Assembly: GCA_037039685.1 (NCBI GenBank) | Contig: JAWNGF010000008.1 | Location: forward strand, 1,798,001-1,862,000 | Length of the DNA: 64,000 nucleotides | Direction of reading: 5' to 3' | Source: Ceratobasidium sp. AG-K | Taxonomy: Eukaryota > Basidiomycota > Agaricomycetes > Cantharellales > Ceratobasidiaceae | Shown here: one piece after another, positions 1 to 14,100 of the stretch | Numbering within the stretch: position 1 is the first letter of the stretch | Layout of the letters: every line of letters starts with the position of its first letter | Position numbers and translations under genes: made by a program | The notes under the pieces: generated by a model | Database searches by the model: none | Seen by the model: the letters and a program-made list of their open reading frames with translations, nothing else | Told to the model about the DNA's origin: nothing

Positions 1-2604
1 TTGGATATAACGCAGCGTGCCGACCAAGCAATATCTGCACAGCTGTTCTATGCATGTCGTTATTGGGTGGTACACATGAAGCTAGGAGGGATGACAGATG
101 ACACACCCAAGTTACTGTACGAGTTCCTGTCGGAGCGGCTTCTACTTTGGATGGAGGTGCTCAACCTGAAAGAATGCATGCACCTTGGGCCTGGCATATT
201 ACAATTGGCAGCGCGCTGGAGTAGTGTGAGTGACGAATAAGCTTAGAATACCGCAGCTTTTTATTCACATATTCGCACACACATAGACTCAAAGGTGGCT
301 GAAGGAGACAGTGGACCTCGCACATGATGCTTGGCGATTCGTGACCATGTACACCAGTCACGCAGTCTCACAAAGCACGCCACACATTTACATCTCTATG
401 CTTCCTTTCTGGCCAGAGTCGACACCTATCACCAAACACTATACCAAAAGGATGTACGGGGCAATTCAGGCCCGTGGATCAGCCCTGACAAGCCGCCAGC
501 TTGCGCTCCTAGCCACATGGCCATTAGCGGGCTCGGTGTGGTCTGTTTGTCTCTCGCCGGACGAGTCCCTACTTGCATGTGCCGTCGAGTCCTCTGTTTT
601 CATTATAGACGGAACTACAGGCCGGGTTGTCTTGGGTCCACTAGATCATAGCGACAGGGTCAAGGACGCCGTATTCTCCAACGATGGCGCACGACTGATC
701 TCATGCTCCGACGACAAAACAGTGATGGTCTGGGATACAAACAGCGGTCAGCAAGTGCTTGAGCCACTAGTAGGGCATACGGACTATGTGAACTCTGTAT
801 GCTTGTTTCCTGACGGCAAGCGACTTGTTTCTGGGTCGCGGGACGGCACCATCCGTGTGTGGAGCCTCGAGAGCGGGCGCACGGTCCTCGGTCCACTGCA
901 AGGCCAGAACAGAGAGATATGGTCGGTTTGTGTTTCTTCCGACGGCACTCGCATCGCCTCGGGTCATGGAGATGGAACCATACACGCCTGGGATGCTGAG
1001 AGCGGCCGGATGTTGCTTGGCCCTCTCTCGGGACACACCGACGTTGTCAAATCTATCTGCTTCTCACCAGACGATATGCGTTTAGTCTCTGGCTCTCGAG
1101 ACAAGACCATACGCGTATGGAGCGACTTTACTGGCCAGATGAACGTTGATGCACTTGAAGGCCACACAGAGAAGGTCCATTCTGTTGCATTCTCGCCTGA
1201 TGGCAAGCAAATCGTCTCGGGGTCGGACGACGAGACAGTACGACTATGGAACGTCGAAGGCAAACCACAGCTTGTTCGAGTACTCACAGGTCACACCAAC
1301 GTCGTCTGGTGTGTTCGCTTCTCATCCGACGGCGCACGCATAGTCTCTAGCTCGGGCGACACAACTATCCGAGTATGGGATGCTCGCAGTCAAGGTCCAG
1401 CGGACACCCCACTCCAAGGGCATACAGATCCAGTCATATCGGTGGCGTTCTCGCACGACGCCATTCGCATTCTCTCTGGCTCGGCTGACGGGACGATATA
1501 TATCTGGGACGCACAGAGGGGGCAGATTGCCGTCGGGCCGATGAAGGGACATACCGACAGGGTCTACTCTGTGTGTTTCTCACCTGACGAGTCCCGGATC
1601 GCATCTGGCTCCAGGGACAAGACGATACAACTATGGGACGCATACAGCGGGCAAGCAGTGGGCAAGCCTCTGACTGGTCACTCTGGCAGGGTGCTCACAG
1701 TGTGCTTCTCACCTGACGGAGCTCTGGTTGCATCTTGCTCGGAAGACAAGACCATACGGTTATGGAACGCACAGAGCGGGGAGCCGGTTGGCGGTCCACT
1801 CGAGGCACATGCAGGTCGGGTATATTCAGTTCACTTCTCACCTGATAGCCTTCGAATTGTCTCTGGCTCAGATGACACGACCATTCTTGTCTGGGACGTG
1901 AGCACTAGGCAACCTGCACTCCCACCTCTGAAAGGGCACATCAACCTGGTCTGGACCGTTCGCGTCTCTCCTGACGGGGCACGCATTGCCTCTGGCTCAG
2001 AAGACAAAGCCGTTCGACTCTGGGATGCTCATAGTGGCCAAGATCTGTTTGGCCCACTTCTCGGACATACTGACGAGGTCAACTCGGTATGCTTCTCCCC
2101 TGACAGCTCTTATGTAGTCTCAGGGTCTTATGACAAGACCATACGACTCTGGGACGCAAGGTCTGGACAGGCAGTGGGAAGTCCGCTCATTGGACATACC
2201 AACCCTGTCATATCAGTCGCTTTTTCGCCCAAAGGCGGACAAATTGTCTCAGGGTCTGTTGATCTGTCCATTCGTGTATGGGACATTGCCGATCTCGTCC
2301 CGGCCAAGGCAACTCAAGGTACTTCTCAATTGCGGGCTATACAGAATACAGCTAACCAGATTATCTCCTAGGCGACGGCGACAAGGGCGCCAAAGCATCC
2401 CACACCCATCAGTCCTGGGATCTGCAAGACGATGGCTGGGTCGTGGACTCGGAGTCTCGCCTGCTCGCATGGGTGCCACCCGATCTGCATACTAGCCTCA
2501 TGAACCCCCGCAATCCCCTGCTCATCTCAACCAAAGGTGCTGTCCAACTAGACCTCGGCACGGCCAAGCTGGGAGAGGCGTGGACCGAATGCTACAAGCC
2601 TTGA
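1..2604 (+). CDS. NACHT-WD40 (NWD) STAND protein, 5' part outside window
   Basis: Only the 3' part of the gene is in the window. Exons read are 1-225, 287-2318 and 2372-2604, with GT-AG introns of 61 and 53 nt. The first exon matches the end of the NACHT-side exon of the next gene (LLLWMEVLNLKE here, LLWMEVLNVKQS there). Exon 2 encodes about 14 WD40 repeats (GHTDxVxSVCFSPDG ... SGSxDKTIRxWD), enough for two seven-bladed propellers. The last exon encodes a non-WD tail ending in CYKP. In this family the propellers sense a ligand and the NACHT ATPase acts as a switch. The WD repeats are very alike, as in fungal genes whose repeats recombine. WD40 identity is certain; joining the three exons rests on the paralogue at 6189-11122. 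Confidence 0.88.
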
Positions 2605-5515
2605 TTCAGCTGCGTTGATGTGAGTAGATATCCCCAGATACGCACCTCCAGTGGCTTGTGTTAATCCCCACACTCGTCCCCTTGCGTAGCATGACTGCTG
2701 TCACGAGCTGGACCTCGTGGTTTCCCGTGTAGCCAAGCGAAGCTCGTCTTGAGGGACCGGGTACCGCGTGCTTAGCTGTTCTGAGTTTGTTGTTATTGCC
2801 GTCATGATTTGTACAGTTTGACTCGAATGAACGGAAGGCTTGTGGCAAACGACTTGCGTTTCATAGTCTAGAGAGTGAACAGTGCATCACACCCGCTCAC
2901 CGCTGGGCAAACCAAGCTGCGAGACGTGATGGGCAGGACAATCGCACGAGCTGCAATGCGTGTCCCTCGTCTCCGACATGATGCAAGCCTAGAGCACTGC
3001 GGAGTCGATACCTGCCTGGCCAGGTAGACCGCTCCCCGAGGGAGTCAGAGGTGTATCACGGCGTACTGGGGTAGCATCGGAGGGGCTGCGCGGCGGTCGT
3101 GCTGACCAGAGCGAGGTCAGCCAAGCACTCGTCTGACACTGCCAAAATCATTCACACTCACCAACAACCGTGCCTCAGAGTTGCGACACGGGGCTTTTCT
3201 GACCAGCCTACTCTCTCTCCACTGCTCCCGGGTTCGACTCCGTGGATGACGTTGGCAAGCACACACGGGAGTTAATGGCGGAGAGTCCCCACGCCGTTTG
3301 TCCACCCACAGTTCCGGCACCTTTGCTGCAGGTAGACCCAACGACCTGGCGAGGTTCTCGCACTAAATGAGGTACCCCAACGCTTGCATGAATGAGGATC
3401 GACCTTGAGAGACAACAGCCGACCTGCATGCATCGTCGGTTCGCTAGTCAGCCAGGCTAAGAGTGTTCGACTCACCAAAATACCTTCATGTGGAGAATCC
3501 AACAGACACTATGGTAGTATGGTTGGTCTTCCGCAGGTACGGTGATCAGCACGAAGTGGGAAGCGATGTGGCTGCACAAACAGGCATACTCCCGCTCGGC
3601 TATCGCGCTGTTTCGGCCGTGTTCTGGGTATCCCGCCGAGCGTCTTTGTGTCTTTATAGTATATATTGGTATAAGCTCAAAGGCCGAGCTTTGTGGTTAA
3701 TCTAGATATGGACTACTACGACGAGGCGAGTGCGAGTCGTGGTTCGTGTGGCGTATCTGGGAGCTGACCAATTAGTCGATTTCCAATCAGAGCTCACAAG
3801 CGCCGGTGATCCTGTTCCGTTCCCTCCCTCCACCTTCTGTCAGCGTTGACATTAGCCTTCAACTAGAGTCACAGCAGGCTCTCGACTGGCAGATTCTGCC
3901 TACCGGTCGAACGCACTCGACCCGTGCTTCTTGCTGCCCTCACCATCACTGCCCCCCAGGGCAGGACAAAACTTGCCCAAACCGACACTCGATGTCTACC
4001 CAGCACAACTCGAAACACATGACGACAACGGCACCCTGGTCTTGTGGACGTGGTATTCCTGCCTGTGACTGGAAGCGCTCGATGATTGGCAACGGTTCCT
4101 ATGCCTTAGATATGGTCGCTCACCTGGCCCGATCACCCGAAGAGCAGCTGGCCACTTGACACCGAGTCAAACTCCTGGTGAGTTCTGTTTCTCCGTCGTT
4201 GCACAGCCATCGTCCACTACTCTCTCGCGTAGGATGCGTCGCTCTGACACTTTTATTCTTCTTTGAAGTATCTCTGACGGCCTCATCCGAAGGAACGATT
4301 GAGAGCCGACCCTGCCGAGACTCCAACCACCTGTCGACGATGCGTGAGTCGTTCGCTTCTCATATTCTCTCCTCGCAACCTCGAACTTATCCAGACACAT
4401 TGCAGTGAGAATTGCTTTGGGACCATCACCTCTCGTGGAGGCTTCTGTACCTCTCGCCGTGTGTCCCAACCAGACGCTACAGTGCCTGTATGAAGGTCGG
4501 GGAACGGAGAAGCGAGCTGGCTGGAGCTGAACCAGCAAGCTTGCTCCTAGGCAGAGTAACTGTCGGTGGATATCGAGTTATCTTCATGCCGAGAGTGGAC
4601 TGGTTTGCCACAGATTTCTCTTTGTCCTTCACTGACGAGGAAAAATGGCAAACAGGTGCGTACGAGTCTGCCTGGCCCGGAGAGTTCTTATATCGTCATG
4701 TGATAGCTTGCCCTCGAGAGGTCCTTGCCATCTTATTGTTGATATACCACGACCGTCTCCTTCCCTAGGCTCACTACCCGGTCGCCGCACCCCTGTATCC
4801 AACCTCCGCGACCCATCTCACAAAACGACTACGACTCATCGACTAAACACGACTGACTCGGTATTAGGCGACTAGGACCCGCAATCACCGATTCCGCCCT
4901 AAACCTCGCAGACTTGCGCCACTTCCGCTTACTGTACCGGTCAGCGGTTCCGACGAATGGCAGAAATGGGAAGAAGTTAGAACTGGCTGCCGTTATTCGC
5001 TCGAGGGGGCTGGGTGTTCCGGTGACTGGTGCGTCGTTCGTCTTTAACTCGTGTATCCCGGCGACAGCAGTACGCATGAATTTCCAGTTGTGGGCATAGG
5101 ACGCAGGGAATGTGCGGGCGCTGGCTCAAATGCGTTGGGGCCTGTAGCGGACTGAGTGGGGCTGGGTCGCGAACCTGGGGATAATTGGACGCAAAAGGCC
5201 AGGTGACGAGGGTTGAAACCGCGTGCGTGGGGACGGCGTGCTAGTTACAAGGAGGGTACCTTACTGCCATCCTAATATCGGTGTGATATCTCCAAAAGGA
5301 TTGCTGGGGCATGCGCCTGGGCATCGCCTCCCGACGTTCGGACGACGAGGGCCCCACTGTGCACGAGTATGTCGGGGTGTTTCTTTTCCTCATACCCGAT
5401 TTTTCGCTTCTTTTCCATGTGGATCATGTACTCTATATTTTCGGCCATGAATATAATCAAAGTCAACTCACCTGGTGTTGTTCATACAAACCCTGTATCA
5501 TGAACATGTCCACCT
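2605..5515. other. Intergenic; 3' flank of NWD gene, duplicated
   Basis: No convincing gene was seen; the short open frames lack motifs and splice support. About 2840-3060 and 3700-3800 match 11360-11560 and 12150-12240 behind the second NWD gene, so the tandem duplication reaches at least 1.2 kb past the coding end. Similarity weakens to scraps beyond about 4.7 kb. Confidence 0.6.
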
Positions 5516-5925
5516 GAGTTCGTAACGACTGCAGCGTGATTCTGACACAGACATATGCCTTGGGTGTCATACGCCGAGCAAGCAGAGAGCTCTACCAAGG
5601 AAGGTTTTTAGGGACACTGTGCTCTTCGAATCACTGTGGGGTCTCAGATTACTGAATAACATTAGCAAATGCACTGAACCGCAATGTCCGCTTTTAGTGA
5701 GATATTACATCATTTTTCAGCCATCTCGTACACGATTGGCCGTCATCAGTACCATAAAAGGTAAATTTGAGTAGGTTCTGGAGCCTAATTGCCCAGCAGT
5801 CACTCCTGAAGATAATCTTCAGCGCATCAGTCACTGAAAGCGGACACGCCCAGTAATTTAAGTCATGAGTTTTCGGTGTTGATATGGTTAGGATTCAGCG
5901 CACTTAGCCTCCACGGTGGAAGCGG
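5516..5925 (+). repeat. Dispersed repeat, copy 1 (upstream of NWD gene)
   Basis: About 300 bp (5630-5915) aligns in the same order and orientation with 42740-43045. Shared blocks include GGGGTCT...TGAATAAC, CCCAGTCA, GAAAGCGG(A/G)CACGC and CTTAGCCTCCAC. No coding potential, terminal repeats or tRNA boxes were seen. Both copies end about 270-300 bp before a gene start (the NWD gene here, CDK1 there). It could be an old mobile-element remnant or a shared promoter-proximal module; the boundaries are approximate. Confidence 0.55.
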
Positions 5926-6188
5926 ATCATATGCAAGAGACATCCTGTACTCTGCGGTTTTGCATATGCACTTTGCTTAAGTCCCTGCGTGAGACTGTTC
6001 AACGTCCGGATGTATCCCAAAACGGCAGCATGTATGCACACGACCCGCCCTTAGCTTCCTTTTTTGACATAGTTGTCAGGTCACTTGACTGCAACGTGGA
6101 TCTCAGATTCTCAGGATCGTTGACTTAGCGCCTTCAATCCGACTCTATCCGGACCAAGGCCAAAGCCATTGAAAGATCTACCGAATCA

Positions 6189-9100
6189 ATGAAAAGTCGA
6201 TACCTGCGTGTAAAGGGGGGGGTGAAACGGCGACTCGGCATGAGCTCAGGCGACGGTAGCTCAACCTCTTTGCCAAACATAGCTCAGGCAACGGGACGTC
6301 TCAGCCCTGTACCACCGGAGACTCAGACTGCCAGTACTCCTCCACCAAATGAACCTAGCCCTGACTCAGCGTGGCTTCATCCCTCTTCAACGAGCATGTT
6401 AGCCCTTGTCCCGGATGGCCCAACATCTCTTCCAACCTCCGGCTCAGTGGGTGAGGTGCAAGAGGGACCCCAAATCTGCAAACCGGATTCTGTGCCTACA
6501 ACTACGGTTCCCGATCGCACAAATGCCAAACCAGTTACTGATAGGGAACAGTCGAAAGCCAGCTGGCCCGGCCTCAAGCTGTTGATGAAGGCGCTCAGTT
6601 TGACTGCGGTGATGTCCCCGCCGCTCAAAGCCACCATCAGCGGGTTCAGCGATCTCGTGGAGGTGTTTGAGGTGAGGCCGAACGCCTTCCCCTCACGGTG
6701 CGACTAATGCGGCCACCGAGTAGATCGCGTCGGCAGAACACAGTGGCTATAACGACTTGCGAACGACCCTCGACGCGCTGCTAGAAGACATAAGCCAGCA
6801 TTTCAGCGGGATGGCGAGCCCGAAAATGACGATGAGCGTAGAGAACCTGTGCACGTGAGTGGACATATATGACTGACAAATGAGAAGCTGATGCGGGAGT
6901 TCCAAGTGCAATCGACGCGGAACTGCGAATCGTGGAACGGAAATTAACAAGAGGTACGCTACGAAGACACATAGAAGCCGTCGAGGACCCCGACCAAGTG
7001 CTGGAATGCTACCGGCGGATCCAGGGTCATCTCCAACGTCTAGCTGTGAGCATGTCTCTTGTATCGCCTAAGTTTGCCTGCTCTTAAAATCTGTGAAGCT
7101 CAACGCAAACCTGAGTATGTGGAACACCGTCAATTCCATTGAAACCGTGAGGGCTCCTTTTTATAGGAAGCAACATGTAGACCGCTAATATGGACGATCA
7201 GGATACGCGGCTACAGCGCCTTTCGCCAGCTCTATCTGCCGTATACGACTCTGCCAAGTCTGGTGATGTCCAGCGCAGAGAGTGCACTCCAGGGACTCGC
7301 GTGCCCCAACGTGACCAGTTGCTTTCGTGGGCACTGAACCAGGAGACAACAAACATATACTGGATGAGCGGCATGGCCGGTACTGGCAAGACCACGATCG
7401 CGTACAGTCTGTGTGCTGAGCTCGAAAAGAGAGCGACGCTTGGTGCCAGCTTTTTCTGCTCGAGGTTGATACCCGAGTGTCGTGATGTCAACCTGATACT
7501 TCCTGCAATCGCATACCAGCTTGCTTGCTTCTCGTACCCATTTCGTTGCGCCCTCTCTCTGGCCATTGAGGCCGAGCCAGACGCACACACCCGGGTGCTG
7601 AAGAAGCAGTTCGAGAGTCTAATTGCCAAGCCGCTGTTGCGGGCGAAGGACACTTTGCCCGTGAACCTTGTGGTCGTGATAGACGCACTGGACGAGTGCG
7701 AAAACCAGAACACCGTGGGGAGCATGCTGGACACCATTCTGTTCCCAGACGCCACTTCCAAGCTACCTATCCGGTTTCTGATTTCGAGTCGACCAGAACC
7801 TGAGATATATCACCGAATGCTCAGGCGACTTGGCAGCGACACGGATTCTCGGCTCGTGCTGCACGACCTAGATGCTCAGGCAGTCAAACATGATATAGGG
7901 ATATACCTCCGATCGGAGCTTGAAGCTGTTGGTCTCTCGGACTCACAGCTCGCAGGCCTCGTCGAGATGTCCGGCACGCTTTTCATTTTTGCCTCCACAG
8001 CGGTCCGATACATCCAAGAGGGCCTGCAGTACATGATACACGAAGAGCGAGTGGACGCAATACTCGGACTCGTCTCGGCTTCGGCTGACAGCGACAAGGA
8101 CAAGGAGATCGACAAGCTGTACACTTCTATTCTCCAAACTGCGCTCGGTAACGACAATCTCGCGAAGGCTATTCGAACGAAGATGAAGCTGATACTTGAT
8201 ACCGTGATATGCGCACAAGAGCCAATGAGCATCGAATGTCTGTCTGGACTGCTCGGACTCAAGGGTGGCAAGCAAGCAGAGGCATTCTTACGACCGCTGA
8301 GTTCGGTACTGAACATCTCAGAAACAACCAAAGTTGTGACAGCACTCCATGCATCCTTCCCTGACTATATGCGTGACCCTAATCGCTCATCCTTGTTCCA
8401 TTGTAATTCTGGGAGCTCCCACGCGCGGCTCACACAGGCATGTTTCGAGACAATCAGATTAGCCAACCCACAGTTCAATATATGCGGCTTTGAATCTTCA
8501 TACTATCGGGATGACGATGGAGCCATCATGGCTGAAGCAGCCAACCAGGCGGTGTCGACACAACTGTACTATGCATGTCGATACTGGATCGCACATCTGG
8601 AGCTGGAGCAAACTGATGGTGATTCAATAAAGCTAGTCGATGATTTTGCCTCTCATCGGTTCCTATTATGGATGGAAGTACTCAATGTCAAGCAGAGTAT
8701 GAGACTGGGTTCAGGGATCATGCAACGGGCTGAGAGGTGGTGTCTGGTGTGTAATAAGTAGTGTGATAAGCCCGTGGCTTGAGCTAACAGTTCAGGTACG
8801 ATAGGTAAACAGCGCCACAGAAGAGGTTACCAAGCTTATACACGATGGCTGGCGATTCGTTACGACCTTCGCTGGCCATCCCGTCTCTCGGAGCACGCCA
8901 CATATCTACGTGTCGATGCTGCCGTTTTGGCCTGAGTCCGCGCCTGTTGCTAAGTATTATATGAGAAAGTTCCAGGAAACTATCCAGGCCAAAGGTTCAG
9001 CCATGACAAGGCGTCAGCTTGCGCTTCTAGCCACCTGGCCATTAGCAGATGAGGTTTGGTCAGTCTGCTTCTCGCCGGACGAGTCCCTAATTGCGTGCGC

Positions 9101-11122
9101 TGTCGGGTCCACTGCGTTCATCATGGATGGAACCTCAGGTCGAGCCGTCTTGGGTCCATTACACCACAGCGGCAGGATCAAGGACGTTGTATTCTGCAAA
9201 GACGGTGCACGACTTGTCTCATGCTCCGACGACAAAACACTGAAAGTATGGGATACCAACAACGGTCGGCTAGTGCTTAAGCCACTCACTGGGCATACGG
9301 ACTATGTGAACTCTGTCTCCTTATTTCCCGACGGCAAGCGAGTTGCTTCTGGGTCACGGGATGGCACAATTCGTGTGTGGAGCCTCGAGAGCGGACGCAC
9401 GGTCCTCGGTCCACTGCAAGGTCAGAATGACGAGGTGTGGTCAATTTGTGTTTCTTTCGGCGGCACTCGCATCGGTTCTGGTCACGGTAATGGAACCATA
9501 CATGTCTGGGACGCCGAGAGCGGTCAAATGTTGCTCGGCCCACTCTTGGGGCATAGCCAAGTTGTCGGGTCCATGTGTTTCTCACCAGACGATACGCGCC
9601 TAGTCTCTGGCTCTTGGGACAGTGCCATACGAGTATGGAACAACCTGACTGGCCAGGCGCATGTTGATGTACTCGAAGGACATGCTGGCTCAGTCTATTC
9701 TGTGGCATTTTCCGCCGATGGTAAGCACATTGTCTCAGGGTCGGCCGACTACACAGTGCGACTATGGAACGTCGAAGGCAAACCACAGCTTGTTCGAGTA
9801 TTCACAGGTCACACCAACGTCGTATGGTGTGTCCGGTTCTCATTAGACAGCGCACGCATAGTCTCTAGCTCAGGTGACAGAACAATTCAAGTATGGGATG
9901 CTCGCAGTCAAGGTCCAGCAGACACCCCGCTCGAGGGGCATACGCAGGCAGTTACATCGGTCGCGTTCTCGCACGACGCAACTCGCATTCTCTCCGGCTC
10001 AAATGATGGGACGATATACATCTGGGACGCACAGAGCGGGCAGATTGCCGTCGGTCCGATGAAGGGACATACCGACTGGGTCTACTCTGTGTGCTTCTCA
10101 CCTGACCAGTCCCGGCTGGCATCTGGCTCCGAGGACAAGACCATACAGTTGTGGGACGCATACAGCGGACAAGCAGTGGGCAAACCGCTGACTGGTCACT
10201 CTGGTAGTGTATTCTCGCTCTGCTTCTCACCCGACGGAGCTCTGGTTGCATCTTGCTCTGAAGACAAGACCATACAGCTCTGGGACGCACAAAGCGGCGA
10301 GAGGGTTGGCAGTCCACTGAAAGCGCATACACGCTGGGTGCGGTCCGTTTGTTTCTCACCCGATAGTCTACGAATCGTCTCTGGCTCAGATGACAAGACC
10401 ATTCTCGTCTGGGATGTGAACAATAGACAACCCACACTACCACCTCTCAAAGGACATACTGGCCAGGTTTGGGCAGTTTGTGCGTCTCCTGACGGGATGC
10501 GCATTGCCTCTGGCTCACGGGACAAAACCGTTCGACTTTGGGATGCCTATAGTGGCCAGAGTACATCAGGTCCACTTCTCGGACATACTGGCGATGTCTA
10601 CTCTGTATGCTTCTCCCCTGACAGCTCATACGTTATCTCAGGGTCTCATGACAAGACCATACGGCTCTGGGATACACAATCTGGGCAGGCGGTGGGAAGC
10701 CCACTTATTGGACATACCGACTTGGTTCGCTCTGTTGCTTTCTCGCCCAACTGCAGGCTCATCGTCTCGGGGTCCGAAGATCAGTCGATTCGTGTGTGGG
10801 ACCTTGTCGATCTCGTCCAAGTCAGGAAATCACCAGGTACTTCTCAGTTAGCTCGTATTAGGGATAAAGCTAATTCAGGTTATCACCTATGCGACATCGA
10901 TAAAGACACTAGGCCATCCCAAGCTCGACAGCCCGGGCCTTACAAGACGACGGCTGGGTCGTCGACTCCGAGTCTGGACTGCTCGCCTGGGTGCCACTCG
11001 ATCTCCATACTAGCTTGATGCACCCACGTAACCCACTACTCATCTTGACAAAAGGCGCCGTCCAACTGGACCTCGAGTCGGCGAAACTGGGAGAGTCATG
11101 GGCGGAATGTCACAAGCCTTGA
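6189..11122 (+). CDS. NACHT-WD40 (NWD) STAND protein, complete
   Basis: Predicted exons: 6189-6671, 6724-6854, 6907-7045, 7099-7146, 7181-8746, 8805-10836 and 10932-11122, giving about 1529 aa. Residues 1-160 are a Pro/Ser-rich lead into a helical region (GLKLLMKALSLTA, then a segment rich in Leu/Glu) that resembles the four-helix MLKL/HeLo-like domains found at the N-terminus of fungal STAND proteins (inference). The NACHT domain has Walker A GMAGTGKTT near residue 331 and Walker B VVVIDALDEC near 431. About 14 WD40 repeats follow from residue 835, then a short tail ending in CHKP. The family acts in non-self recognition and programmed cell death in fungi. The last intron (95 nt) is longer than in the upstream copy (53 nt), because the homologous acceptor would put a stop in frame. 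Confidence 0.87.
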
Positions 11123-14100
11123 TCCAGATTTTTTGATGTGAGTAAGATACCCGGGATACACGCTTCCAGCAGCTCATGCTGATCACACGCCAGTTGCTTG
11201 ATCTGATATGTCTGCTGTCGCGGGCTCCCTATTGTGACTTTTCGTGTCGGCGAACGTAGATCATATTGGGGGACCGTGTTCCGCATGTTTGGCCGTTCTG
11301 AGTTTCTTGTTGTTGCCGTCATGATTTGTACATTTTGACTCAAATGAATGGAAGGCTGGTGGCAAATGACTCGTATTTTGTAGTCTAGAGAGTGAACAGC
11401 ACACCACACCCGCTCGCCGCTGGGCAAATCAAACTGCGAGACGTGATGTACAGGACAATCGCACGTACAGCCATCCTTGTCCCTCGTTTCCGACATGGTG
11501 CAAGGCTAGAACGCTGCGGAGTCGATACCTGCCTGGCCAGGTGGACCGCTCCCCGAGTGAGTCACAGGTGTGTTGTGACGCTCCGGCGTACCTTGAAGGG
11601 CTGCGCGTCAGATGTGCTGATTACAACAAGCTCGGCCAGGCACCTGACCCACTGCCAGAAACAGGGGCACTCACCGATAACCCTGTCTCAGAGTTGCGAC
11701 GCGGTATTCCCCTGACTAGCAGACTCTCTCCCTCCAACTCTTCAACGTCCGAAGCTGAGGGCAACGCTACCTAGCAGTCAGACATTGGCGGCCCAGGTAC
11801 CCCGCGTCATATACCCGCGCACAGCCCCAGTAATTTCTGGAATTGGGCGCAACCATTGAGCAAGATGAGGGCAGCAAATTAGTGGTTTCAACGCTTGAAC
11901 AGGTACGGATCAACTTCGATAGCCGCCCCCGTCCAGCAGCGTATTAATTATACGCTGTTTAGTCCTCCGTAGGTAAAGTTTATCGTGATCCTCATGGTGT
12001 GAGGACGTGACGCACAAACGGCAACTCTCTGGCTTGGCAGTATGATCAACCGCGTCGGCCAGGTTCTTGATATACAGGCCGGTGTCTTTGTGAAACTGCA
12101 TTAGATAGGACTGGGAGTCTCAGGGCGGGGTTCGCCACTGGTTCGAGATATTGGACGCTTCGAGACGAGGTTGGCGCGAGTCGTGGCTCGAGTGGCCGGT
12201 TGAGGTGTTGACCAATCAGTCAATTTCCAGTTGGCTGTCCACAAGCGCCGATCTTCTGGTTTTCTTCTTCACGTTCACTGTCGACCTCGTTTACTTCTAA
12301 CTTGACACAAACCGGTCTGTCGCTTGACAGAATCTATAAAACTCACGATCAAACTTCGCATACGATCCTCGCCAGTCCTATCCATCATCAAGAACCGTTC
12401 GACAGGACAGTTAAAGGCTCTGCCAACAGTCTCGGCGTCCCTCGAATGATCTTCAGAGCGTAGGGTGAAGGCCTCATTTCTGTCAAATTCTGTGGTATTC
12501 GGTGCTCCTAGCTACGGTGGGGGGCACCTGGCGATCAGCAGTTGTCTCAACGCGGCATTCACGGTCGCTCGAGGATCCGCTGGCCGCGTAACAGAATACC
12601 TGTCGTCAGCAGTGAGTGATATCTGCCCGTCGTTGGGAAACTATTACTCAAACCCGATCGACCGTCTAGGATACGTATCAGTGACACGCTGACCCGAGAC
12701 AGAAGCGGTACCGATAGCCTCGCCCAGAGGGGCGATTAGGTGCATTGTTACTCTGGAGTGCGTAACCCGCCGGCGACGACTGCGTTGTAAGCAACTCCGC
12801 CGTCATATTCACAAGGCTGATATTTACTTCCTCTGCCGCGTAGGTTACGACTGCCTCGTGGCTACCAATCGATGGAGGCCTTTCGTTGACCTTCAAGGTA
12901 TATGTACCCCTCTCAGGAGCCGCGGTGCCCATATGATGGCGGGTTTACCGCAGCATCAAGCTATGCCTGGTTATATTGACCTGTTACAATTCTAGCTCGA
13001 GCACCAGACAGAGAGTTACGAGTATCCGAGGCGTCAATGTATACTCTGCAACAACCCTTGCTGTTTTCACTCATTGGTGGCTAGGCGTCGTTGTTGTAAC
13101 AGTGCGGATGAGTCAGCCTAGTATGCAGAGTGCTAATAGTGTCATGTGATAGCTCGCTCCTGGATGGTCATTCCTACGTTATCCTTGTCCACCACTTCGG
13201 CCTCCCCTTCTCCTCGGTCTAAGCGCTCGATCATCGTATCCTGGATCTAACATCCACCATTACCATCCCGAGACGACTACGACCCATGGCATAAATGCGA
13301 CAGACCTGGCTGTAGCCGCTTCGAACTGGCGATCGCCGGTTCCGATCCAAGACTGGCATATCTCGCCCGATTCTGACCCCCATCGGTGGCTCCGGAGTCG
13401 GACGAAAAACGAGGGCGGCTGAAAGCGGAGTACAGTAACTACACCTCGACTAGAATCTACTTGCAACATTACGCTCCAGTTGGTACGCGGTTCGATTATT
13501 GGTCTGGTCTATCTGGGCGGTATATATGGATATCTCGACATACGGAAAACGTCTGGATACTGGCTGGAATGCATCGGAATCCGAGGTGGACCGGGTGGCA
13601 TGGCGTGTGGTGGAAGCAGGAGCTAGCGGGCGGGTGGGAACAATGCGGATAAGAGTAGAGGCGAATAGTGTGAGTGTGGTGTATGACGATTGGAACATGT
13701 CCCATTCCTCACCGTTTAAGTACAGGTTTCACTTCTAGAACGGCGCACCATAGGGCCTTACCCCAAAACGTCGTAAAACATACCTGATTTTAAAAATTTA
13801 AAATTTAAAAATAAATAAATAACATTCTCAGGTCGGTGGTGGCCAAGAATAAATCATACACAAGAGCTTGACCATCGCTAGCTCCCGCAATTAATTTGAC
13901 GAGTACTGTACAGGCACGTCTGACTCGAGGCCCGAAGATTCTGAGAGCTGACTGGCATGAAGTGAAATGCGATCGGCCCGCAACAAATAGAGTCGTTGGG
14001 AGGCAAGGTCCAACCACAAGGCCACTCAAAAAAACGAGGCTATTGGTGTTTCTATCTCCTGACTGTTGGAGCGCGAAACGAATTCCTCGCCGCGGGGACC

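Noticed and set aside
3215..3255. GGTTCGACTCC, matching a tRNA B box
   Set aside because: No A box or acceptor stem could be placed at the right distance, and the homologous flank at 11.7 kb lacks it.
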